Below, one piece after another: positions 1-6,981 of a stretch of 16,746 nucleotides of DNA. Origin of the DNA: OLB6 sp964493635 (GTDB lineage: Bacteria; Bacteroidota; Ignavibacteria; Kapaibacteriales; Kapaibacteriaceae); assembly GCA_964493635.1 (NCBI GenBank), contig CAZBOW010000035.1, positions 1 through 16,746 on the forward strand, written 5' to 3'. The stretch's first letter is position 1. Each line of letters opens with the position of its first letter. The notes beneath the pieces were generated by a model. That model was not told the origin of the DNA, searched no databases, and saw only the letters and a list, made by a program, of their open reading frames with translations. The translations under genes were made by a program, and so were the position numbers.

Positions 1-879
1 CTCTCGCGGCGGATTCACACCGAGCTTGCTCGGCACGATCTTGCCTCGGTCTCGGCGCACTGCAACGTGCAGATCACCGACCGCCACCGGGCCATGGGGG
101 ATACCGAGGCCACGGTCGAAGTGTTACGCTCCATTCTGCAACGGGCTCAGGACGATCATCAGGCTTCCACGCTTGGAGATCTGATTGCACTGCAGTACAC
201 GGAGCGCTCGCCAGCTCGGCGTGATATCGAGGTGCGCCAGGCGTTGGAGAAGTACCTCCGAGATCTACCCGATGCGCCCGGAGTGTATTCCTTTCTGAGT
301 TCCAAGCGCAATGTCCTGTACGTTGGTACGGCGCACTCGCTCTCGACTCAGGTGCGCTCGTATTTCGCTGATCCGCCGGTACATGGCCGGCGTATCCACA
401 AGATGCTGCGCTATGCCAAGCACATTCGATGGAAGCAGACGGGAACATACCTCGGGGCCATGTTGCTCGAGGCACGTGAGCGCAGCGCAAAGAAACCGAC
501 GTACAACGCCCCTGCCTCGTCGGTGAACCGTTCCGCGATGGATACTCCACCGGAAATGGATGTCCTGATCGCCGTGCCGTCTGCCATCAAGGCGGCGATG
601 GTGGACCTCCTGCTGTTGCGCGGCGGACGCCTCGTAGCGCTGCATACGGTTGAGGAATCTCTGGATTCGGGAACGGCCGATGAGCTTCGCCTGGCTGCTG
701 CTGAACCGGTGCGGAGTGGTCGGTTTTCTGCTCAGGATCTGGAGCAGCTACGAATCATCACGGCCTGGCTCAACACCCACAAACCGCGTACAGCCGTTGC
801 CCAACTTGACGCGGAGCGCATCGTGGATCAAGCGCGTGAACTGATCGCCCACGCTCAATCGCTGGTAGCTCATGCCTGA
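1..879 (+). CDS. DnaQ-like 3'-5' exonuclease / GIY-YIG (UvrC-N) nuclease fusion, 5'-partial
   Basis: The reading frame is open from base 1, so the start lies outside the window; an internal GTG at 67 is not the true start. Codons around 88-120 encode HRAMGDTEAT, the ExoIII signature (catalytic His and Asp) that ends a DEDDh exonuclease of the DNA polymerase III epsilon family. A GIY-YIG domain follows: LPDAPGVYSF near 262-291, YVG at 319-327, a conserved Arg in RSYF, and the LLEAR glutamate near 463-477, as in the UvrC N-terminal half and Cho. About 120 further residues have no motif I recognise. Known relatives couple an epsilon-like exonuclease to the UvrC incision domain, so a DNA-repair nuclease is likely; the substrate is inferred. 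The stop overlaps the mnmH start by 8 nt (872-879), suggesting one transcript and translational coupling. Confidence 0.87.
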   Translation, partial: LSRRIHTELARHDLASVSAHCNVQITDRHRAMGDTEATVEVLRSILQRAQDDHQASTLGDLIALQYTERSPARRDIEVRQALEKYLRDLPDAPGVYSFLSSKRNVLYVGTAHSLSTQVRSYFADPPVHGRRIHKMLRYAKHIRWKQTGTYLGAMLLEARERSAKKPTYNAPASSVNRSAMDTPPEMDVLIAVPSAIKAAMVDLLLLRGGRLVALHTVEESLDSGTADELRLAAAEPVRSGRFSAQDLEQLRIITAWLNTHKPRTAVAQLDAERIVDQARELIAHAQSLVAHA

Positions 880-1873
880 AACGCCGATGCTACTCGTTGA
901 CGTGCGATCTCCAGCGGAGTACGAGCAGGGTCACATTCCGGGTGCGTTGTCAGTACCCTTGCTGGGCAACCACGAGCGCGCCGTGGTGGGTACGGCCTAT
1001 AAACAACAATCACGTCAGGCGGCTGTTGATGCCGCACTGCGCTTCGTTGCACCGCGGATGGACCGTATCGTCGACGAGGTTCGGCGGCATGCGGAGGGGC
1101 GAGCTGTGCAGGTGTACTGCTGGCGCGGTGGCATGCGGTCGGCAAGTGTTGCATGGCTGCTGCAGGATTCGGGAATCACCGCCCAGCAACTCTCGGGCGG
1201 CTACAAGGCATATCGGCGTGGCGTGCTGCACATGCTGGAACAGCCATGGAAGATCGTTGTCGTGGGAGGGCGCACCGGCTCCGGGAAAACGCTGGTACTG
1301 CACGAGCTCCGCACACATGGTCAGCAGGTGCTGGACCTTGAAGCATTGGCCCATCACAAGGGTAGCAGCTTTGGGTCGCTACAACAACCAACTCAACACC
1401 CATCGCAACCAAGCAGCGAACACATGGCCAACCTGATGGCCGCCGAGCTGCAGCGTATGCAGCCGGATCGAGTCCTCTACGTCGAAGACGAGAGCCTTCG
1501 CATCGGTACCGTGGTACTGCACAAGCCATGGTACGATGCCATGCAGAAAGCCCCGCTCATCGTGCTCGACGTTGATCGTAGGGAACGGGCACGCTTCTTG
1601 GCCGAAGACTACGGCACGGCGCCAACGTCTGGACTGATTGAGGCGTTTCAGCGTATCGAGCGGCGCATCGGAGGTCTGCGCCTCCAGCGCGCGCTCCAGG
1701 CCATCGCGGAAGGCAATCTCCAGGAAGCGGCCATTCAAGCCCTTGAGTACTACGACAGTACCTACGACTACGCCATCGAACAACGAAGTCCCGACCAGCT
1801 CGTACGCGTTGCAGCCACGCACCTCACCATGGAAGAGCGCGCGCAGGCCGTCGTTGCCGCTACAGCAGTGTAA
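872..1873 (+). CDS. mnmH: tRNA 2-selenouridine synthase MnmH (SelU/YbbB)
   Basis: 333 residues. MnmH replaces sulfur by selenium (via a geranylated intermediate) at the wobble 2-thiouridine of tRNAs for Lys, Glu and Gln, using selenophosphate. The N-terminal rhodanese domain (about residues 5-120) shows DVRSPAEYEQGHIPGA, the family motif HERAVVGTAYK and the catalytic Cys83 in YCWRGGMRS. The C-terminal half is a P-loop domain with GGRTGSGKT at 133-141. Length is slightly under that of the E. coli protein (about 364 residues). The ATG at 872 lies inside the end of the upstream nuclease gene (8-nt overlap). The 3' end overlaps the convergent selD by 14 nt, so the enzyme and the supplier of its selenium donor are neighbours on opposite strands. 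The family assignment is firm; activity is inferred from the intact catalytic Cys and P-loop. Confidence 0.95.
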   Translation: MPETPMLLVDVRSPAEYEQGHIPGALSVPLLGNHERAVVGTAYKQQSRQAAVDAALRFVAPRMDRIVDEVRRHAEGRAVQVYCWRGGMRSASVAWLLQDSGITAQQLSGGYKAYRRGVLHMLEQPWKIVVVGGRTGSGKTLVLHELRTHGQQVLDLEALAHHKGSSFGSLQQPTQHPSQPSSEHMANLMAAELQRMQPDRVLYVEDESLRIGTVVLHKPWYDAMQKAPLIVLDVDRRERARFLAEDYGTAPTSGLIEAFQRIERRIGGLRLQRALQAIAEGNLQEAAIQALEYYDSTYDYAIEQRSPDQLVRVAATHLTMEERAQAVVAATAV

Positions 1874-2933
1874 GCACCGGTTCGGTGCGTTCCACCATGT
1901 TGCCGATGGGCCTCAGGTGGTATCCATGGTTCGTTGCCACCGTCTCGAACTCCATCTGGTGCTGGGCGTCCACAGCAACCAGCAGTCCGCCGCTTGTTTG
2001 GGGGTCGAAGAGCAGCGCTCGCTGGGCCGGTTGCAGGGGGCTGACCAGTGCACCGTAACTCTCGGCATTTCGACCCGTACCCGACGGGATCTGCGCCTGA
2101 TGGATGTACCAATCAAGATCAGGATGGATGCGCGGAATAGCCTCGAAGGTGATCTCCGCGCTTACCCCAGCCCCCTGACACAGTTCGATGACGTGTCCGC
2201 CAAGCCCAAAGCCGGTAATGTCGGTCAGCGCATGAACGTAGGGCAGGGTTCCGAAAACCGCCCCGACGCTGTTGAGGCGAACCATCACGTCACGCGCGAC
2301 TCCGGCATGTTGTGGCTGGAGCGTCTTCTGCTTTTCCGCTGTTGCTAGGATGCCCACGCCGATGGGTTTGGTAAGATAGAGCAGATCGCCTGGCATAGCT
2401 CCGGCATTGGTTCGCAGGTGAGAACGCTGCACGCGCCCCGTTACGGCCAACCCAAAGATTGGTTCTAGGGTGTCGATGCTATGGCCTCCGGCAAGGGGGA
2501 TTCCAGCCTCTGCGCAGGCCAGCCGAGCTCCATCGACGACCAGCTTGGCTGCTTCGATCGGCAAGGTGTTGACCGGCCAGCCCAAGATTGCAATGGCCAT
2601 CAGGGGAGTGCCACCCATGGCATAGACGTCGCTCAAGGCATTGACCGCCGCAATCCGCCCAAAGTCCGTGGGGTCGTCTACGATCGGTGCGAAGAAATCC
2701 GCCGTGCTGACCACGGCTGTTCCATCGCCAAGATCGAAGACGGCGGCGTCGTCACGCGTTTCGTTGCCCACCAGGAGCCGAGGGTCGAAGGCACTTGTGA
2801 CTTCGCTTGTTAGGAGCTGCTCAAGGACGTTTGGGGCAATCTTACAGCCGCAACCAGCCCCGTGGGCGTACTCGGTGAGTCGAATGGAGGCCGGATCCGG
2901 TCCGGCAGGGCTCATGTCCAACAGATTGATCAC
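1860..2933 (-). CDS. selD: Selenide, water dikinase SelD (Cys form)
   Basis: 357 residues. SelD makes selenophosphate from selenide and ATP in the cytoplasm. The N-terminal motif HGAGCGCKIAP is intact: Cys28 matches the E. coli catalytic Cys17 and Lys31 matches Lys20. The position is an ordinary Cys codon, not UGA selenocysteine. AIRS-type ATP-binding features follow (VGNETRDDAAVFDL, GGHSIDTLEPIFGLAVTG, LTDITGFGLGGH, DPQTSGGLL). I chose the GTG at 2933 because GGAG (2942-2939) sits 5 nt upstream; ATG 2915 lacks such a site. The GTG is 2 nt after the stop of the PD40 protein gene, so the two are probably co-transcribed and coupled. The 3' end overlaps convergent mnmH by 14 nt. No selA, selB or tRNA-Sec is in the window, so the visible role is tRNA selenation. 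Confidence 0.95.
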   Translation of the reverse strand: MINLLDMSPAGPDPASIRLTEYAHGAGCGCKIAPNVLEQLLTSEVTSAFDPRLLVGNETRDDAAVFDLGDGTAVVSTADFFAPIVDDPTDFGRIAAVNALSDVYAMGGTPLMAIAILGWPVNTLPIEAAKLVVDGARLACAEAGIPLAGGHSIDTLEPIFGLAVTGRVQRSHLRTNAGAMPGDLLYLTKPIGVGILATAEKQKTLQPQHAGVARDVMVRLNSVGAVFGTLPYVHALTDITGFGLGGHVIELCQGAGVSAEITFEAIPRIHPDLDWYIHQAQIPSGTGRNAESYGALVSPLQPAQRALLFDPQTSGGLLVAVDAQHQMEFETVATNHGYHLRPIGNMVERTEPVLTLL

Positions 2934-2935
2934 AC

Positions 2936-3967
2936 CTACTCCACCCAGTCGGCAACGAAGACGTTCGTATCGCGCGTGCCGTTGTTGTTGCGGTTGCTGG
3001 AGAATACCAGCTTGGTGCCATCGGGCGAGAACATTGCAAAGGCGTTGAACGCACTCAGATTGGTGATGCGCTCAAGACCCGTTCCATCAACGTTAATCAT
3101 GAAGAGCTGAAAGTCGTAGCCACGGGGAGAGTGGTGATTCGACGAAAAGATGATCTTCTTGCCCGAGGGATGGAAGTAGGGGGCCCAGTTGGCTTTCCCG
3201 TGATTGGTTACCTGACGCAGGTTTGAGCCATCGACGTTGCACACGTAGATCTCCATGTTCGTCGGGGCAACCAAACCCTGGGAAAGGAGCTCCTTATACT
3301 CGGCCTGTTCGTCGGCGGTGCGTGGTCGCGAGCTGCGAAACACGATCTGAGAGCCGTCTGGTGAGAAGAAGGCTCCGCCATCGTAGCCCAGCTCGAAGGT
3401 GATCTGACGTTTGTCGGAACCGTCAAGGTTCATCGTCCAGAGTTCCAAATCACCCGAGGCATCGGACGTGTAGACGATCTTATCGCCCTTGGGCGACACG
3501 ACGGCTTCGGCATCGTAGCCGGGGCGATCGGTCAGCTTGCGCACGATGGTGCCATCCGTTGTTGCGACGTAGATGTCGTACGTGGGGTAGATCGGCCAGA
3601 GGTATTTCCCATCTGAGCGGGGCTCGGGCGGGGCAGGGCAGTCCGTACCACCCTCGTGCGTGCTGGCGTAGAGGATATGCTGATTGTCCGGTAGGAAGAA
3701 CGAACACGTCGTACGCCCCTGCCCCGTACTCACCATCCCAGGACGGTAGGTGGCGTTCCCAGCAGCCTTTTCGATGTCCACATCGAAAATCTGATCGCAT
3801 TGAAGTCCCCACGCGGGATTGTTGCTCTGCATGGACAGGCGGGTACCGTCGAAGCTGAAGTAGGCCTCGGCATTATCGCCACCAAAGGTGAGCTGACGGA
3901 TGTTGGACAGGTGTGGCTCCGGATCGGACGGTGCCAGCAGGGCAAGAGCAAGCAGGAGTGTATTCAT
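2936..3967 (-). CDS. Exported TolB-like PD40 beta-propeller protein
   Basis: 343 residues. The N-terminus MNTLLLALALLAPS is a short signal-like hydrophobic segment, so export to the periplasm or beyond is likely. The rest holds about six PD40 (WD40-like) blades of the form x-FSPDGxxIVFxSxR: AYFSFDGTRLSMQS, FFLPDNQHILYAS, AVVSPKGDKIVYTS, FFSPDGSQIVFRSSR, YFHPSGKKIIFSS and FSPDGTKLVFSSNR, each with a following DLELWTMNLDGS-like strand. This is the TolB C-terminal propeller fold without the TolB N-terminal domain, so it should not be called TolB. The partner or ligand is unknown. The frame stays open upstream to 5479, but only this part has family-like sequence; the rest is antisense to the malic enzyme gene. 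The ATG at 3967 is 5 nt after a TAGTTTTG box, predicting a leaderless mRNA. selD follows 2 nt downstream. Confidence 0.85.
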   Translation of the reverse strand: MNTLLLALALLAPSDPEPHLSNIRQLTFGGDNAEAYFSFDGTRLSMQSNNPAWGLQCDQIFDVDIEKAAGNATYRPGMVSTGQGRTTCSFFLPDNQHILYASTHEGGTDCPAPPEPRSDGKYLWPIYPTYDIYVATTDGTIVRKLTDRPGYDAEAVVSPKGDKIVYTSDASGDLELWTMNLDGSDKRQITFELGYDGGAFFSPDGSQIVFRSSRPRTADEQAEYKELLSQGLVAPTNMEIYVCNVDGSNLRQVTNHGKANWAPYFHPSGKKIIFSSNHHSPRGYDFQLFMINVDGTGLERITNLSAFNAFAMFSPDGTKLVFSSNRNNNGTRDTNVFVADWVE

Positions 3968-3972
3968 ATCGG

Positions 3973-3980
3973 CAAAACTA
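3973..3980 (-). promoter_or_regulatory. TAGTTTTG -7 box for the PD40 protein gene
   Basis: The minus strand reads TAGTTTTG, an exact match to the Bacteroidota -7 consensus TAnnTTTG. Five nucleotides separate its G from the ATG at 3967, so transcription should begin at or next to the start codon. I see no clear -33 TTG. It faces the malic enzyme box across 21 bp. Confidence 0.6.
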
Positions 3981-4001
3981 CGGTGGCTACCCGCATCTGC
4001 G

Positions 4002-4009
4002 TATTTTTG
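4002..4009 (+). promoter_or_regulatory. TATTTTTG -7 box for the malic enzyme gene
   Basis: TATTTTTG matches TAnnTTTG exactly and ends 6 nt before the ATG at 4016. There is no Shine-Dalgarno sequence between box and start, consistent with a leaderless transcript. No convincing -33 TTG is visible upstream. Confidence 0.6.
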
Positions 4010-4015
4010 GCGCTT

Positions 4016-5647
4016 ATGAGCAATACACATCCATCTGGAAAGAGGGGTATCGACATCCTGCGCGATCCCCGTTGGAACCGAGGCACGGCGTTCAATCGAG
4101 AGGAACGGGCAGAGTACGGACTTCTTGGACTCCTGCCGGACATTGTCTCCACGCGAGAGGGTCAAATGGCCCGGATTGAGGCCCACATCGACTCTCTTCC
4201 CACGAACCTTGATAAGTACATTTACTTCACCGACCTCCAGGAACGGAATCAGTCCATCTACTACCGCATCCTGATGAAGGATCCGGTGAAGTACATGCCA
4301 ATTGTGTACACGCCTACCGTTGGTGAGGCCTGTCAGACCTTCGGCCGAATCTATCGCCGCCCTCAGGGGTTGTACATCAGCGTGCGGCATCGTGGTCGCA
4401 TGGCGCAGTGCTTGCGCAACTGGCCCGAGAAGGACGTCAAGTTTATCGTGGTGACCGACGGTGAGCGGATCCTGGGTTTGGGCGACTTGGGTGCCCAAGG
4501 CATGGGCATTTCGATCGGCAAACTGGCGCTCTACACCACGGTGGGGAGTGTGCCGCCGCACGTGACGCTGCCGGTGGTCCTGGACGTCGGCACGAACAAT
4601 ACCGACCTGATGGAAGATCCCTTCTACATTGGCGTGCCACAACGCCGGCTCGAGGGCGATGAGTACGCGTCGTTTGTTGAGGAGTTTGTGACGGCCGTTG
4701 AAGAAGTCTTTCCAGATTGTACCATTCAGTGGGAAGACTTCGCCAACCACAATGCCGTAACCCTGCTGGAGCGCTACCGAGAGCGCATTCCCTCGTTCAA
4801 CGACGACATCCAAGGTACGGCGGCCGTCGGGCTTGCTGGAATCATCTCCGGTGTGCGTGGGAAGGGCGAGTCGATGGCCGAGCAAACCTACCTGTTCTAC
4901 GGGGCCGGGTCGGCCGGCATGGGAATCGCTGATCTGCTGACGACGGCCATGCTCAAGGACGGCCTTACGGAGCAGGAAGCCCGACAGCGCATCTGGTTGT
5001 TTGATAGTAAGGGGCTTGTGACGTCGGAACGCACTGATCTGGGCGAGCAGAAGCAACGCTATGCCCACGACGGTCCCTCGGAGATCACCACGCTCGAGGC
5101 GGCCGTGCGGGCCGTGAACGCAACGGCGTTGATCGGCACCAGTACCATTGCCAAGGCCTTCACCAAGGAAGTGATCGAGGGCATGGCTGTCAATACGGCA
5201 CGTCCAATCATCTTTCCCTTCTCCAACCCAACGTCCAAGAGCGAATGCACGGCGGAGGAAGCCTACGAGTGGACGAATGGTGCGGCGATCTTTGCCTCGG
5301 GAAGCCCCTTCCCAGCATTTGAGTACAACGGTAAAACCATCACCCCAAGCCAGGGGAACAACGTCTATATCTTCCCGGCGATGGGACTGGCCGTGCTGGC
5401 TGCCAAGCCGTCCACCATTCCGGATCGCGCCTTCAGCCGGGCTGCCAGAGCACTGGCAGCGCTGGTCAGCCAGGAGCAATTTGAGCGGGGCATCATCTTT
5501 CCGCCTCTGGCCCGAATCCGTGAGGCCTCGCTGATTGTGGCGACCGCCATCGTGGAGTACTTCTACGAGGCAGGCTTGGCCACGGTGCCAAAGCCCGACG
5601 ACGTGGCAGAGTATGTGCGTAGCATTGCCTGGGAGCCGGAGTACTAG
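4016..5647 (+). CDS. maeA: NAD(P)-dependent malic enzyme (oxaloacetate-decarboxylating, long SfcA/ME type)
   Basis: 543 residues, close to the E. coli SfcA/MaeA length of 565. It oxidatively decarboxylates malate to pyruvate and CO2 in the cytosol. The catalytic Tyr98 lies in YTPTVGEACQ, Lys169 in GISIGKLALYT, and the metal ligands Glu240 and Asp241 (QWEDFANHNA) plus Asp264 (FNDDIQGTAA) are all present. The dinucleotide fold is at about 293-305 (LFYGAGSAGMGIA). Ser331-Lys332 and Lys346 align by eye with the residues of the human cytosolic NADP enzyme rather than the Lys and Gln of the mitochondrial NAD(P) enzyme, so NADP use is possible; the symbol marks the family, not proven cofactor use. 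I chose ATG 4016 because family sequence begins soon after it and a -7 box ends 6 nt upstream; the frame is open further upstream but shows nothing family-like. The TAG stop shares CTAG with the stop of the convergent phosphatase gene. Confidence 0.93.
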   Translation: MSNTHPSGKRGIDILRDPRWNRGTAFNREERAEYGLLGLLPDIVSTREGQMARIEAHIDSLPTNLDKYIYFTDLQERNQSIYYRILMKDPVKYMPIVYTPTVGEACQTFGRIYRRPQGLYISVRHRGRMAQCLRNWPEKDVKFIVVTDGERILGLGDLGAQGMGISIGKLALYTTVGSVPPHVTLPVVLDVGTNNTDLMEDPFYIGVPQRRLEGDEYASFVEEFVTAVEEVFPDCTIQWEDFANHNAVTLLERYRERIPSFNDDIQGTAAVGLAGIISGVRGKGESMAEQTYLFYGAGSAGMGIADLLTTAMLKDGLTEQEARQRIWLFDSKGLVTSERTDLGEQKQRYAHDGPSEITTLEAAVRAVNATALIGTSTIAKAFTKEVIEGMAVNTARPIIFPFSNPTSKSECTAEEAYEWTNGAAIFASGSPFPAFEYNGKTITPSQGNNVYIFPAMGLAVLAAKPSTIPDRAFSRAARALAALVSQEQFERGIIFPPLARIREASLIVATAIVEYFYEAGLATVPKPDDVAEYVRSIAWEPEY

Positions 5648-6981
5648 CGAAGATCCTTCTCGTGCAGTTGGCGCGTCCAGACAACGGTTCCGCGCGCATC
5701 GTAGAGCGTGAGCGTGAGCACGCGTTGCTTGCGAGGTCCGCTAACCGAGAGAGTGCCGTAGTTGTGGGCGCCGTAGGCCGTGCCCTCCACGCGACGGTCA
5801 TTCGGCTGCGTGGCAATGCCGGTGTTGCTGCCGGCCGTCATCGATGACGATGTAAACTCGTAGATGGGGTAGGTGCCGCTGCGCTCGAGCTTCGAAAGTT
5901 CGGCAGCATGGATGTCGCCACTCACAAACACCACACCAGAAATCTTGTTGTCCGTGATCGCTGTCATCAGGCGATCACGTTCTTCGGCTGCATGGACGAA
6001 GCCCTCCTTACGCGTGTCGGTCGAGAGCACCTGTGATCCAACGGCGATAATCTTGAAGGTGGCTGTTGATGACGCCAGGGCACCGATCAGCCAGTCGAGC
6101 TGTTGCTTGCCCAAAATCTGCTTCTGCCCGGTGAGGTTCTCCGGCGTGCGGTACCAGCGTCCGTCCAGCAAAAAGATCTGCATATCCAGCAGCTCGAAGG
6201 TGCTGGTAATGCCGGCAAACTCTGGCATCCCTGCCGACGGATTCGGCCAGAACAGCTGATGGGCCTCGAGGGCATGATGTTTACCCCAGAACGTTGCGTT
6301 ACTGTTGTTGGGGCCAAAGTCGTGATCGTCCCAGATGGCATAGTGGGCGCGTGATGCCAGAAAGGGCTGCAGCCCCGGATAGGCGCGCGTGTGCGTATAT
6401 CGGCGCAGAATGCCGGACCGCGAGTTCCAGTCGGGCTCGCGTAGGTATACATTGTCGCCCAGCCACAGCATGGCGTTGGCTGGTGTCCGCATCATGGCAT
6501 CAAGGATCTCGAACTCCGAACCGTAGCCGCTCTCAACGCCATCGCGGTAGCGCTCGTAGCCAGGTTCATTCACGTAGAAACATGATCCAATCATCAGCGT
6601 TGCCGATGGGTAGTTGTCGGAGCGCCACTTCCAGATCGGCTGCGTGGTGAAGGTTGTTGCGTATAGAAGCCTACATTCCTGACCGTTGATCATGATGGTG
6701 TAGGCATAGGAGATTCCTGGACGCACGCTGTCGGCGATCAGCGTAGCCGTGCAGGCTGTGGCCCATTCCGTGCGAACTGGTGCCGATTGATACAACGTGC
6801 CAGAACCATCTTGACGACGATACGTCATCGTCACGGTGGCTGGTTCCGTTGTTTGCAGCCAGATGCGAGCTTCCTGCATATCCACGTGGCCGATCATCGG
6901 GCCGGAATGCAACAGGCTGGCCTGCCCTGCTCCATCAACCACGCTGCAGAAGATGCCGATGAGAATCAACGCGATGATCAT
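5644..6981 (-). CDS. Secreted PhoD-like metallophosphatase (alkaline phosphatase D family)
   Basis: 445 residues. The N-terminus MIIALILIGIFCSVVDGAGQA is a signal peptide. Residues of about 25-115 form the Ig-like PhoD N-terminal domain (SGPMIGHVDMQEARIWLQT). The metallophosphatase domain follows with WLGDN (Asp176), IWDDHDFGPN (Asp218, Asp219, His220) and SGDIHAAEL (Asp356, His358), the metal- and phosphate-binding motifs of PhoD phosphatases and phosphodiesterases. It probably hydrolyses phosphoesters outside the cytoplasm; the substrate cannot be read from sequence. Its ATG overlaps the stop of the AMP nucleosidase gene by 4 nt in ATGA (6978-6981), so it is the second gene of an operon. 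Its own stop overlaps the malic enzyme stop through the palindrome CTAG. I see no Tat twin-arginine motif, unlike classical Bacillus PhoD. Confidence 0.88.
   Translation of the reverse strand: MIIALILIGIFCSVVDGAGQASLLHSGPMIGHVDMQEARIWLQTTEPATVTMTYRRQDGSGTLYQSAPVRTEWATACTATLIADSVRPGISYAYTIMINGQECRLLYATTFTTQPIWKWRSDNYPSATLMIGSCFYVNEPGYERYRDGVESGYGSEFEILDAMMRTPANAMLWLGDNVYLREPDWNSRSGILRRYTHTRAYPGLQPFLASRAHYAIWDDHDFGPNNSNATFWGKHHALEAHQLFWPNPSAGMPEFAGITSTFELLDMQIFLLDGRWYRTPENLTGQKQILGKQQLDWLIGALASSTATFKIIAVGSQVLSTDTRKEGFVHAAEERDRLMTAITDNKISGVVFVSGDIHAAELSKLERSGTYPIYEFTSSSMTAGSNTGIATQPNDRRVEGTAYGAHNYGTLSVSGPRKQRVLTLTLYDARGTVVWTRQLHEKDLR

Noticed and set aside
74..550. Minus-strand open frame of 158 residues opposite the nuclease fusion gene
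   Set aside because: No motif or start signal; the plus strand carries the ExoIII and GIY-YIG motifs, so this is a shadow frame in GC-rich DNA.
1860..2933. SelD as a selenoprotein
   Set aside because: The catalytic position is encoded by an ordinary Cys codon and there is no in-frame UGA.
4883..4890. Minus-strand TAGGTTTG inside the malic enzyme gene as a promoter
   Set aside because: No start codon or real gene follows on that strand; it is probably a chance match.
3968..5479. Upstream part of the long minus-strand open frame (847 residues in total) as a separate or N-terminal domain
   Set aside because: It is exactly antisense to the malic enzyme, has no recognisable motif, and the true PD40 start at 3967 has a signal-like N-terminus and a promoter box directly before it.
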